The notes under the pieces were generated by a model that saw nothing but the letters and a program-made list of their open reading frames with translations, ran no database searches and was not told the origin of the DNA. Source: Mycobacterium mantenii (GTDB taxonomy: Bacteria > Actinomycetota > Actinomycetes > Mycobacteriales > Mycobacteriaceae). From it: a stretch of DNA of 64,000 bases. The stretch lies in assembly GCF_010731775.1 (NCBI RefSeq), contig NZ_AP022590.1:1426001-1490000 (forward strand). Reading direction: 5' to 3'. How positions within the stretch are numbered: position 1 is the stretch's first letter; every line of letters starts with the position of its first letter. Positions 36,730 to 45,255 of this stretch are shown here, piece by piece. The position numbers and the translations under genes are program-made.

Positions 36730-38285
36730 GCGCGGGCGACGAGCCGCGAGACGATCGGCGCAGCCGGCGTCAGGGGCGTTGAGACGAACTTCGCCTTCAT
36801 GCCCTTAACCCAGCGCTGACAGCGCTCGCTGAGCTGATAGTCGTCGGTCTGCAGGTGTGAGCGAGTGACGAGCACGCCGAGTTGGGCGCCCTCGGACCGC
36901 AAGTCGCCGGGCGCCGCGACACGCATGTAAAAAGCCTCGGACCCGTCGAGCAGCGTGGCCCAGTCGTTGGCGGTCCGCGAAAAGGAGACCCGACCGTCGT
37001 CGTCGATGCGCCACACCCCGGTGCGTGGTGTCGCGGTGAATAGCTCGATCTCCGGTGAGGTCTCGGTGAGTATCACCTGGCCCCAGACCTCGTCCTCGCC
37101 ATAGCCCCGCTCCCAGCGCGCGTTGATCTCGTCGATGTCGAGTTCGTACTCGACGTCCATGTACTCGAGCAGGTGAAAGAGAAATAGCGGCATGTCGGCG
37201 TAGGCCTCGGTGGTCAGGTTCGTCATCGGGCTGGCGCCACTCAGGCGCGGGTTCACCTCGCCCAGGTAGAGCTCGTCGGAGTCGAGGTCATGCAGAATGT
37301 CCACCTCGAAGTAGCCGAGGTAACCCTCGCGGCGCATGACGTCACCCAGCTTTGTCACCATTTCTCGCGCGGCGTGCGTCTGGGCAGGCGGCAGCACCTC
37401 GTGCCAGATGTCATTGCCACACCAGCTGCCCCGGCTCGGCGTCAGCTCCGAATAACCGACCAGGCTCGTCATCGCGGGGCCGACCACGGTGCCGTGGCGG
37501 GTCACGGCACCCTCGAGGCATACCTCGACATTGCGGATCCGCTTCATGACCTTGAGTTCTGGCTGCGACGTCAGGTCACCCGCGTGTTCGTCCCAGTCGC
37601 GCCGACCGTGCACAAAGAACGTCCCGCTGCCGGCGTTGCCGTACGCGATCGAGATGACCAGGTCATCTCCTAATCCGGCGCCTTGTGCGAGCGCCTGCAA
37701 TTCGTCGTACGAACCGGCCCGCCCGATGACGTGCGGCACGCTCGGGATACCCGCCTCGTTGGCCAAGCGAGTCATGACGATCTTGGAGCCCAGACGCTCG
37801 CGCAGCTCCATTCGCGGGTGCATGACCTCGAGCCCGGCCTGCCGCGCGAGGGACTGAATTTCTTCGTTCATCATCACGAAGCAGCACTTGCCACCGGGAC
37901 CTTTGCCCGCGATGAACTCGAGCGTCTCGGGATCGGACAACAGATGGCTGCACACCTCGTCCATGGAGTCAAAATCACGGCGGTCTCGTCGGCGAGGCAC
38001 GAACACGCGCGAGTGTGTGCCCTCGAAAGAGTCAAAGTACGTAAGGTAGAAGAAGTTTCGTATCCAGCGGTCAACGCCCAGCAGGTTGAACGGGGTCGGG
38101 GAGATGAAGAACAGCGGCACCTTGTTGGTGTGAAAGAACGCGCGTATGTCCGAGAGGCCGTTGAGTACGTGGCGCGGCTCGGGTCCCATCACGCCGTCCG
38201 CGGTCGCGTCGAAGCCCGAAACCGGCGCGCGGGTTGCGGTGCGGTCAGCGGCGGTGCGGTCAGCATAACGGCGATGTAATGACAT
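36726..38285 (-). CDS. ATP-grasp ligase (annotated elsewhere as biotin-carboxylase-like)
   Basis: About 519 residues from ATG 38285; GGAGGT touches this ATG, so GTG 38192, nearer the conserved start LNGLSDIRAFFHTNKVPLFF, may be the true one. The ATP-grasp core shows LGSKIVMTRLANEAGIP, a glycine-rich loop IAYGNAGSGTFFV, and the metal-binding end YLGYFEVDILHD....LYLGEVNPRLSGASPMTN. There is no biotinyl or carboxyltransferase domain. Such enzymes join an acyl phosphate to an amine or carboxyl. A hydrolase overlaps its end and a transglutaminase-like gene is divergent, so peptide or amide bond formation is likely; substrates unknown. Confidence 0.85.
   Translation of the reverse strand: MSLHRRYADRTAADRTATRAPVSGFDATADGVMGPEPRHVLNGLSDIRAFFHTNKVPLFFISPTPFNLLGVDRWIRNFFYLTYFDSFEGTHSRVFVPRRRDRRDFDSMDEVCSHLLSDPETLEFIAGKGPGGKCCFVMMNEEIQSLARQAGLEVMHPRMELRERLGSKIVMTRLANEAGIPSVPHVIGRAGSYDELQALAQGAGLGDDLVISIAYGNAGSGTFFVHGRRDWDEHAGDLTSQPELKVMKRIRNVEVCLEGAVTRHGTVVGPAMTSLVGYSELTPSRGSWCGNDIWHEVLPPAQTHAAREMVTKLGDVMRREGYLGYFEVDILHDLDSDELYLGEVNPRLSGASPMTNLTTEAYADMPLFLFHLLEYMDVEYELDIDEINARWERGYGEDEVWGQVILTETSPEIELFTATPRTGVWRIDDDGRVSFSRTANDWATLLDGSEAFYMRVAAPGDLRSEGAQLGVLVTRSHLQTDDYQLSERCQRWVKGMKAKFVSTPLTPAAPIVSRLVARA
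38236..38265. repeat. Imperfect tandem 15-bp duplication
   Basis: GCGGTGCGGTCAGCG is followed at once by the same unit with one change in the last base. It lies in the presumed N-terminal codons of the ATP-grasp gene, giving the repeated residues ADRTA-ADRTA. It supports the view that this end is not constrained and that the real start could be downstream. Confidence 0.85.
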
Positions 38286-38584
38286 ACCTCCATTCGACAA
38301 GTGTGCGCCGTGTCGATGGCGGTGTCGACGAGTGGAGTGCCGGAATGCCGGTGGCTCCAGGCACCCCAGGCAGCAGACGCTTTGAGAGACAACCGAAACC
38401 ACGCAAAACCCGCACTGGTTAACCCGATATTTTCGTCGGATGGCGGGTGATCGCGGGAAATGGGTGCCGCCGCCACCGCCGCGACGCGGCGGGACTCTAC
38501 GACTAAGCTATTGGAAACAGTGCGCACACGAAGGCCCTGCCAAGCAGCGAGCGGGATCTGGCTGAGTAGAGGGGGCCGCACCGT
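38286..38584. promoter_or_regulatory. Divergent intergenic region, ATP-grasp / transglutaminase
   Basis: About 300 bp without a convincing gene. It holds the promoters of the leftward ATP-grasp-hydrolase operon and the rightward transglutaminase-like gene, so all three may respond to one signal. I see no clear operator palindrome. Confidence 0.5.
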
Positions 38585-39439
38585 ATGCCTTCATGGAAAA
38601 CTCGCACCGCCGAAACCGATTCGAGTTCGATAATCACCGTTCGTAAAGTCGGCGCCTATATCGAAGTCGAAGTTACCGAACCGACGACATTGGATTTCCA
38701 GATCACGGTCAGCCGTCAACCGGGCGTCACCGTCGACGAGTCACTGGCAATCGAACTGAACGGGAAGCCAATTGAACCGCGCGAAGTCGTTGGTGAGCAT
38801 CTGACGCGGATTCATGTTGTGCAGGCGGGCAGGGGAACCGTCACCGCGTCGTACTCGGCGACGGTCGCTGGCCAAGCCGACGTGCCGCCGGTCAGTGATG
38901 TCGACCTGAGTGTTTATCTGCGCCCGAGTCGGTATGCGGAGTCCGACAAGTTCCTCGGGTTTGCCACGACCGAATTTCAGCAGTACGGCAGCTCGGTCAC
39001 GCTTCTCGAAAGAGTCTCGTCATGGGTTGGCACTCGAGTGAAGTATGTCCCGGGATCCAGCGATCCGATCGACGGCGCCACCGACACACTCCTTGCCGGT
39101 GCCGGTGTGTGTCGCGATTATGCGCATCTCGTCATCGCCATATTGCGCGCGCTCGATGTTCCCGCCCGCTTGGTGGCGGTGTACGCACCGGGTTGCCAGC
39201 CAATGGATTTCCACGCGGTGGCCGAGGCATTCGTCGACGGCGCATGGAGGGTCGTCGACGCCACGTGCCTGGCGCCCCGGCAGTCGATGGTACGGATTGC
39301 CACGGGTCGAGACGCCGCTGACACCGCATTCCTGGACAATCACAAGGGCGCCATCACGTTGCAGAATATGACAGTCACGGCAGTGACCGACGGTGAGCTA
39401 CCCAGGGATTCGGTCGAGCAACTCGTCAGCCTGCGGTAG
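38585..39439 (+). CDS. Transglutaminase-like cysteine protease family protein
   Basis: 284 residues from ATG 38585 with GAGGGGG upstream. Residues 1-110 form a beta-rich N-terminal domain. The catalytic half has the Cys-His-Asp triad of the transglutaminase fold: GAGVCRDYAHL (Cys), MDFHAVAEAF (His) and WRVVDATCLAP (Asp). Bacterial members usually cleave, transfer or hydrolyse amide bonds. No signal peptide is seen. Its divergence from the ATP-grasp and NylB-like pair suggests a shared pathway. It ends inside the 3' end of the SRPBCC gene (14-bp convergent overlap). Confidence 0.9.
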   Translation: MPSWKTRTAETDSSSIITVRKVGAYIEVEVTEPTTLDFQITVSRQPGVTVDESLAIELNGKPIEPREVVGEHLTRIHVVQAGRGTVTASYSATVAGQADVPPVSDVDLSVYLRPSRYAESDKFLGFATTEFQQYGSSVTLLERVSSWVGTRVKYVPGSSDPIDGATDTLLAGAGVCRDYAHLVIAILRALDVPARLVAVYAPGCQPMDFHAVAEAFVDGAWRVVDATCLAPRQSMVRIATGRDAADTAFLDNHKGAITLQNMTVTAVTDGELPRDSVEQLVSLR

Positions 39440-39923
39440 GCCGATCTTCAGCCCCAACCGAGCGTTCTAAGGCGGCCAGTGACGCGTCGAGGTAATCCTC
39501 GCCGAAGATGGGCATCTCGCCGACGCGGTCCCGGAAAGCCTGGGGCGTCCCGCTCCAGTCGTACATGAGGGTGACGTCGGTGCGATCACCGTTCGGGGTG
39601 AGGTCGTAACGCCAGAACCACCCGCCCGGAGAGTGGTTGCCCGCGTCGTCGAGCACCCCCGGCATCCAGGCGATGGCACGGTCCACTTCGAACACATTGA
39701 CCAGGTTGTGCGTGACGTAGTCGCCGCCCGCCTGGGTGAGGTACATGTTCATCGCGAACATCTGGCCCGCTCCGGTGATCGGCGCGGCGTCCACGGCGTC
39801 GCGGACCCAGTCGGTCGGCTCGGTGTTCTGGTGGCGGGATGGGTCGGCCAGGACCGCGAAAATCTTGGCCGGGCTGGCCGCGATGGTGCGGGTTACGACG
39901 TACCGTTCGGCGTTGGCGCTCAT
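39426..39923 (-). CDS. SRPBCC/polyketide-cyclase-like protein
   Basis: 165 residues. It has the START-like pattern: VTRTIAASPAKIFAVLADPSRHQ at the N-terminus, a central GGWFWRYDLTPNGDRTDVTLMYDWSG and a long C-terminal helix (DYLDASLAALERSV). The fold binds a hydrophobic ligand in a cavity; function is unassigned. Its ATG overlaps the stop of the DUF899 gene by 4 bp, so the two are coupled. Confidence 0.88.
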   Translation of the reverse strand: MSANAERYVVTRTIAASPAKIFAVLADPSRHQNTEPTDWVRDAVDAAPITGAGQMFAMNMYLTQAGGDYVTHNLVNVFEVDRAIAWMPGVLDDAGNHSPGGWFWRYDLTPNGDRTDVTLMYDWSGTPQAFRDRVGEMPIFGEDYLDASLAALERSVGAEDRPTAG

Positions 39924-40627
39924 GCGTTGTCCTCACTTGTCGTCGATCCGTACGCGGCCGCGATGGCGGGGGAGTCGAGCCACCCCGAGTATGTGGGCCG
40001 CGAAGGCCACCCTTCGGGCGAATCGAGCCATTCCTCTTGGCGACCCCACGGCAGGATCTCGATCAGCCCGAACGAGTGACTGAGTTGCTCGGTCCCTCGC
40101 CCGTTCGTGTGCCACGTCCGGTACACCCTGTCGCCGTCGCGCAGGAAAACGTTGACCCCGAAACCGCCACCGGGCGGTGCGTCCATGTCGGTGCCGAACG
40201 GGCTCTGCGATGACGAATACCAGTCCATCCGGTTGCCGACCTTGCGCTTGTAGGCGAGTGCCTCCTCGATCGGTCCGTTGGTCACGATGACGAACCGGGC
40301 GTCGTAGTTGTCGAGGAACTCCAACCGGGTGAATTGCGAGGTAAACCCCGTGCACCCGGCGCACTGCCACTCCGCGCCGTCGGACCACATGTGGTGGTAG
40401 ACGATCAACTGCGATCGGCCGTCGAACACGTCGGCCAGGCGGATGGGCCCATCGGCACCGACCAGGGTGTAATCGGCCACTTCGACCATCGGAAGACGTC
40501 GCCGCTGGGCGGCGATCGCATCCAATTCGCGGGTGGCGGCCTTCTCCCGGGTGCGCAGCTCGTCGAGGGCGGCGCGCCAGGTTTGGTGATCGACGACCGG
40601 CGGCAAGGCCGTGCTTTCGCGGGACAT
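39920..40627 (-). CDS. DUF899 thioredoxin-like protein
   Basis: 235 residues with the DUF899 signature: ARE.... style N-terminal helices (LDELRTREKAATRELDAIAAQRRRLP), LIVYHHMWSDGAEWQCAGCTGFTSQF with a CAGC redox-type pair, NRMDWYSSSQSPFGTDM and VNVFLRDGDRVYRTW. The fold is thioredoxin-like but the biochemical role is not known. It is the first gene of a coupled pair with the SRPBCC protein, a combination common in actinobacteria. Confidence 0.9.
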   Translation of the reverse strand: MSRESTALPPVVDHQTWRAALDELRTREKAATRELDAIAAQRRRLPMVEVADYTLVGADGPIRLADVFDGRSQLIVYHHMWSDGAEWQCAGCTGFTSQFTRLEFLDNYDARFVIVTNGPIEEALAYKRKVGNRMDWYSSSQSPFGTDMDAPPGGGFGVNVFLRDGDRVYRTWHTNGRGTEQLSHSFGLIEILPWGRQEEWLDSPEGWPSRPTYSGWLDSPAIAAAYGSTTSEDNA

Positions 40628-40790
40628 GGCTCCACCTTTGCGCTCGATTTGTTGATTCGAAGGTCTGACTCGTGAGCCACCGGCAAATTCATCGGAACAA
40701 TGGCCCGACCTCTACTCGATCGCGAAAAACGCCCTTGACCTCGACGCCCGAGGCTGGGTTCGATATTGGATAACCGATGGGAGGTCCACG

Positions 40791-41111
40791 ATGAGGACGT
40801 TCATTCGCCAATTCGTAGTCATCGTCATGTTGGCGTTCGCGTCGATGGCCGCCGTGACGCTCATGACGCCGGCAGTGAGCAAGGCCGATTGCGCGGACGG
40901 CGAGTGGTGGGATCCGACGGGCAAGGTCTGCCGACCCCTTGGAGTCGGGCCACAGCCCTTGGCGTGCGACCCGGGCCAGTGGTGGGACCCGACGGCCAAT
41001 GTGTGCCGACCCCTGGGTGTCGGGCCGCAACCGCTCGCATGCGACAACGGCTGGTGGTGGGATCCAGGCGCCAACGAATGCCGTCCGCCAGTGGCACCTC
41101 CTGCCGGCTAG
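40791..41111 (+). CDS. Secreted protein of WWDP/Cys tandem repeats
   Basis: 106 residues with a strong ribosome site (GGGAGGT) before ATG 40791. After a signal peptide ending near AVSKAD, the mature chain is almost entirely two and a half copies of a 25-residue unit starting WWDPT and containing VCRPLGVGPQPLACD. Six cysteines alternate with regular spacing (C34, C47, C59, C72, C84, C97), so three disulfide modules are likely. The repeats are also visible in the DNA as diverged 75-bp copies. No enzyme motif; a structural or binding role outside the cell is the simplest guess. Confidence 0.83.
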   Translation: MRTFIRQFVVIVMLAFASMAAVTLMTPAVSKADCADGEWWDPTGKVCRPLGVGPQPLACDPGQWWDPTANVCRPLGVGPQPLACDNGWWWDPGANECRPPVAPPAG

Positions 41112-41120
41112 GGAGCACGC

Positions 41121-41159
41121 GGAGCCCGTCGAGGTCGACTCGGCGGCGGGCCGGGCTCC
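41121..41159. terminator. Probable bidirectional terminator hairpin
   Basis: GGAGCCCG (41121-41128) and CGGGCTCC (41152-41159) form a perfect 8-bp stem with a 23-base loop between the convergent ends of the WWDP-repeat gene and jetC. There is no T-run, as is common in mycobacteria. Confidence 0.55.
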
Positions 41160-41177
41160 TCCAATTGCGTTGGTGCG

Positions 41178-44100
41178 TCACACCCCGGCCGGGACCAGCG
41201 CGGCCGACGTCCGCAACTCGTGGCGCAGCGCGGTGAAGTCCGTGATCGTCTTTGTGGTCACGGTCGCAACTGGGCGGGCGTTGCGGCCGGTGGCTTCGCG
41301 CTTGGACACCATCACCACGCTGTCGATGTAGGGCTGGATGGTGGTGGCGTTTTGCACGGTGGCCACGATGACGAGCTGGAAGCCGAACTTGCGGAAGGCC
41401 TGCAGCGCCTGCTGGGCGAACTGCGGGTCGGACTTGGAGAAGGCCTCGTCGAGCATCAGCTGGGCGAAAACCGGTTTGTTGTCGGCACTTTCCGGGTTGG
41501 CGAGGTTGAAGCTCAACGCTCCGGCCAGGCAGAAGGCCATCAGCTTCTCCTGCTCGCCGCCGGAGTTGTCGCCGGAGTTGCTGTGGGTGCGGATCAGGTC
41601 GTCGCTGCTGACGTCCCATTCGGCGCAGTCGAAGGTGAACCGGTTGCGGACATCGAGGGCGTCGCGGGTCCAGGCCTTGTCTTCCGGTGCGGTCGAGGCC
41701 AATCGGTTGCGCAGGCGCAAGATGTCGGCGTACTGGTCCAAGATGGCCTGCTTGTCACCGAGCCCCACTTCGGCGATACGCCGCGAGATCGAGCGGACGA
41801 TCTCGGTGAGTTCGGCGACCGCGGTCAGGCTGCGCGAGGTGGCGCGCAGGGTTAGCCGGGTACCGCGGTTGAACTCCACCGCACCCAGCCCGGTGTTGAC
41901 GCGTTCGATCTGCTCGCTGATGCGCCGGGCCTCCTGCTCGGCGACGCGGTGCAGGGTCAGGATGGCGTCGGGCGCCTGCTCGGTGACCAGTCGCAGCATC
42001 CGCTCGTAGGCCTCGGGCAGTTCCCGCTCGTCGATGTGTCGACACAGCGCGACGTAATCGTGCACGCGCTCGTCGAACACGTCGCTGTCGTTGGGGATCG
42101 CATCGGGGAACGCGGTGTCGAACGTGTTGAGGATCCGCGCGAGCTCATCGTATGAGCGCCTGCGGCTTTCGCGCAGTTGCTCGCGTTCGCGGCGGATCGC
42201 GGTGAAGACCGCGTCGCGGTGCGGTTCGGGGTTGAGCATGTCCAGCGACACCGGCACGTCGGCAGCGTAGCGATTCAGCAGGTCGGTCAGCGGTTCGGAC
42301 ACGAACGCCGGGGCGAGCCGTTCCAGCAGCTCCAGCAGCCGGGTGCGGCGACCGTCGAGGTCGTCGCGTCGGGTCTGGATGGCGCCGCGGCGGGTCATCA
42401 GGGCCTGGATCTGCTCCCAGCACTCCTCGGCGCGGGCGGTGAGCGCCTCGATATCGGGGTTGTCGGCCAGCAGCAGCTCGAACTGCTCGCGCAGCCGGTC
42501 GGCGTGGCCGTCGGCGGTGTCGGTGTCGACGTGGGTCCACTGCTCGAACTGATCGCAGATCGCCTTGAACGCCGCGGCCCGGTCCCGCCACTGCTGACGC
42601 TCGGCGGCGATGTCGTCGGCGACGGCGCGGGCCCGGCGAAACGCCTCTTCGGCATTGGCCAAATCGACGGTCAGCGCGTCGATCTTGGCGGCCACGTCGC
42701 CCTGGTAGATGTAGTCGGCCTGCTTGAGGGGCCGGCGATCGTCCTTGATCGCCAGGCGCTCGGATTCCTTGTACAGGCCGGTGTCGGTGACGGCGCGCCG
42801 GAACCGGGAGAACACGTCCGGGGTGTCGACGCAGATGTGATCACCGGCGGCGGCGATGACGTCGGCGGCCTCGGCGGCGCAGTCATGGGTCGGGTCGACC
42901 ACGAACAGCTTGCCGGCCAACGTGTTCGGGTCGGCCTCGGTAACGTCGGCGCCGACGAACCTGGCGCGGACGTGATGCAGCTGCAGCCGCCCGCCCATGT
43001 TGGTCTCGTTGACGAACCGCAGCACCGCCGCATAGTGAGTGTCGGGCACGAGCAGCCGCAGACCCACGCCGCGCAGCACTTTCTCGACGGCGACGCGCCA
43101 CCGGCTCTGCTCGGGCCGCAGATCCATCAGCTCGGCGATATACGGGAGCTCACCGGGATCGATACCGACGGCGGCGCAGATGTGTTCGCGCATGGTGAGC
43201 GCGAACTCCGGAAGCGCCGAGCCGACGCGCTCGACCCGTTTGAGTTCCTTGGCGGCGTCGTCGCGGGCGATGCGGGCGACCTTCTGGGCGTATTCGGCAT
43301 CGGTGGAGGCTTCCCGACCGCGATCGAGTTTGGCCAGCAGTTCGGTGGCGCGCGTGCTGAGTTCCTCGCGCAGGTTCCAGAATTCGTCGGCGGAGTCCGG
43401 GATGTCGAGGCCGTGGGTATTGAGCATGGATTCGTAGGCGGTGCGCCGACGCGACACTTGCTCTGCGTGCGCCTCGGCACCGGCCACCTGCGACTGCAAC
43501 GGACCGAGGCTGGTGCTGGATCCGCTGATCTGCGTGTTGAGCGAATCACCTTCGGCCTTGGCAAGATTCAGCTGGCGGGTGACGTCCTCGTATTCGTTGC
43601 CGAGCTGGTCGATGGTGGCGTCGAGCGATTCGATCTGCGCCGGGCATTGCGCGAGCCGGAGGTGATCGGTGTACGCGCGGACCATCGGCTGGTCGACGAG
43701 ATCAATGATGCCCAGGTCGGAGGACTCCGAGGCGTAGCGCTGCTGGATCTTTTCGATGTCGCCGAGGATCTTGCGTTTGCGTTGCGCGACGGCCAGCAGT
43801 TCACGGGCGTCGACCAGCGGGTCGATCTGCTTGAGCGCTTCGGGCAGCCGGGTCAGGCTAGCGGGCTCGTCGAGCATGAACTCCCGAACGAACTGTTCAA
43901 GCCCGCCAACACTTTTCAACGACTTTGCTTTGCCGAGCAGCTGCTGTGCGGCGTCGGACGCGCGGATGCCGATCGTGGCGTACAGCTGGGCGAGGTACTG
44001 CGATTCCACCTTGGTGGAGAACCGCCAGTCGTCTTTGAACACGGCGGCGTCGAAGCGGCCGGCGGCCCAGCGATTGCAGACGTTCTCGATGTCGCGGTCG

Positions 44101-44546
44101 CCGTCGGCCAGCACGAACCGGCTCGAGGAGTCCGAGCGGGATTCGCCGGTGAGCCATTTGAGCACCAGGCCGGTGACGGTGCGGCCGCTGTTGCTGGTGT
44201 AGGTGACGGCGATGGCCGACCAGGCGGTGCCGTCGCCGCGCAGGTACATGACCTTGCTGGCGCCGGCCTCGCTGCGTTGGCCCCAGGCGCCGCGGACGTA
44301 TTTGTCGACGGTCCGCCGGCCCGCGCTGGACCCGGCGGCGGTGTTGTCGCCGGAGGCGTTGAAGTTGCGCCGGTTGAACGGCAGGAAGCCGAGCGAAATG
44401 GCATCCAGCAGTGAGGATTTGCCGCTTCCGGAGGCGCCGGCGATCAGTGCGCCGCCTTCGCTGAACGGGATCGAGTGATACCCGTCGAAGACACCCCAGT
44501 TGATGACCTGCAGGCGCGACAGGTGGAACTGTTCAGTCATCCTCAC
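41178..44546 (-). CDS. jetC: JetC/MksB/EptC-type SMC ATPase
   Basis: 1122 residues (ATG 44540 is an alternative to GTG 44546). Walker A is [14 protein letters not shown] (residues 37-50); the ABC signature NSGGEQEKL (about 995) and Walker [12 protein letters not shown] (about 1032) lie at the C-terminal end, with long coiled-coil arms and a hinge-like centre between them. This is the layout of the motor subunit of Wadjet (JetC), MksB and mycobacterial EptC, which extrude DNA loops and limit plasmids or shape chromosomes. It follows jetB with an 8-14 bp overlap. No motif is missing. Confidence 0.95.
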   Translation of the reverse strand: MRMTEQFHLSRLQVINWGVFDGYHSIPFSEGGALIAGASGSGKSSLLDAISLGFLPFNRRNFNASGDNTAAGSSAGRRTVDKYVRGAWGQRSEAGASKVMYLRGDGTAWSAIAVTYTSNSGRTVTGLVLKWLTGESRSDSSSRFVLADGDRDIENVCNRWAAGRFDAAVFKDDWRFSTKVESQYLAQLYATIGIRASDAAQQLLGKAKSLKSVGGLEQFVREFMLDEPASLTRLPEALKQIDPLVDARELLAVAQRKRKILGDIEKIQQRYASESSDLGIIDLVDQPMVRAYTDHLRLAQCPAQIESLDATIDQLGNEYEDVTRQLNLAKAEGDSLNTQISGSSTSLGPLQSQVAGAEAHAEQVSRRRTAYESMLNTHGLDIPDSADEFWNLREELSTRATELLAKLDRGREASTDAEYAQKVARIARDDAAKELKRVERVGSALPEFALTMREHICAAVGIDPGELPYIAELMDLRPEQSRWRVAVEKVLRGVGLRLLVPDTHYAAVLRFVNETNMGGRLQLHHVRARFVGADVTEADPNTLAGKLFVVDPTHDCAAEAADVIAAAGDHICVDTPDVFSRFRRAVTDTGLYKESERLAIKDDRRPLKQADYIYQGDVAAKIDALTVDLANAEEAFRRARAVADDIAAERQQWRDRAAAFKAICDQFEQWTHVDTDTADGHADRLREQFELLLADNPDIEALTARAEECWEQIQALMTRRGAIQTRRDDLDGRRTRLLELLERLAPAFVSEPLTDLLNRYAADVPVSLDMLNPEPHRDAVFTAIRREREQLRESRRRSYDELARILNTFDTAFPDAIPNDSDVFDERVHDYVALCRHIDERELPEAYERMLRLVTEQAPDAILTLHRVAEQEARRISEQIERVNTGLGAVEFNRGTRLTLRATSRSLTAVAELTEIVRSISRRIAEVGLGDKQAILDQYADILRLRNRLASTAPEDKAWTRDALDVRNRFTFDCAEWDVSSDDLIRTHSNSGDNSGGEQEKLMAFCLAGALSFNLANPESADNKPVFAQLMLDEAFSKSDPQFAQQALQAFRKFGFQLVIVATVQNATTIQPYIDSVVMVSKREATGRNARPVATVTTKTITDFTALRHELRTSAALVPAGV

Positions 44547-45255
44547 GTTCCTCCTCGTCGTCGTGGCCCTGCTCGTCGGGAACCCCGCCGCCCAGCAGGA
44601 TCTCGAACTGCCGCTGCAGCTCGCTGATCACCGAGGCCGTCATGACGGCGTTGATGACCGGGCTGACGGTGTAGCTGTCCTCGTCGTCGCGGGTCTTGCG
44701 CAAGATCTCCAGCGACGCCAGCCGCGCGATGGCGCCATCGATGCGCGCGGTGAACGTGACGGCGTCGCGGTCGACGTCGTTGAGCACGCCGGAGAATAGC
44801 CCGTGCATCTCGTCGCGGCTGATCACGACGGCCTGATCACCCGAGGCGCGCATCATCTGCGCCAGGTGCAGCGCCAGGATCGAGTCGTAGGTGCCCAGCG
44901 GTTCACGGCGCAAAAGCTTGACGCCCCGGGCGGATTCGTAGCGCGCCTGTTCGACGAACGCGACGTCAGCACCCTCCACGATGCGGAGCAACAGATCCAG
45001 TTCGGACAGCCTGACGGACAACTGCGCGCGGTACTCCAGCACCCAGGTGTAGACGTCGCGGTCGGCTTCGGCGCTGATGTAGCGGCGCGTCAGCAGCTGC
45101 TGCAGCGCCCAGCAGGCACGGTCGGGCAGCTCGGACACGTCGCCGTCGAACCGGGGCCGGCGCTGGTGCGGCGCGCGGGCCGTCTGGTCGACGTGGGGGA
45201 GTGCGGAGAAACCGCTGTAGTCCGTGGGCTCTCTAGTGGCCTCTTCGACGGTCAC
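44533..45255 (-). CDS. jetB: JetB/MksE/EptB-like subunit (DUF4194)
   Basis: 240 residues from GTG 45255. The body reads [53 protein letters not shown], then RRLLRREPL-type and [14 protein letters not shown] segments: the winged-helix kite subunit of the JetABC complex (DUF4194). It dimerises and bridges the kleisin JetA. The C-terminus is very acidic (DDEEEREDD). Start overlaps jetA by 4 bp and end overlaps jetC, so the three are one translational unit. Confidence 0.92.
   Translation of the reverse strand: MTVEEATREPTDYSGFSALPHVDQTARAPHQRRPRFDGDVSELPDRACWALQQLLTRRYISAEADRDVYTWVLEYRAQLSVRLSELDLLLRIVEGADVAFVEQARYESARGVKLLRREPLGTYDSILALHLAQMMRASGDQAVVISRDEMHGLFSGVLNDVDRDAVTFTARIDGAIARLASLEILRKTRDDEDSYTVSPVINAVMTASVISELQRQFEILLGGGVPDEQGHDDEEEREDD

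Noticed and set aside
36726..38285. Biotin carboxylase
   Set aside because: Only the ATP-grasp fold is shared; there is no biotin carboxyl carrier or carboxyltransferase gene and the locus context is amide chemistry.
42177..44414. 745-codon open frame antisense to jetC
   Set aside because: High-GC shadow frame: low-complexity Gly/Val/Asp-rich, no ribosome site, and it lies fully opposite an intact SMC gene.
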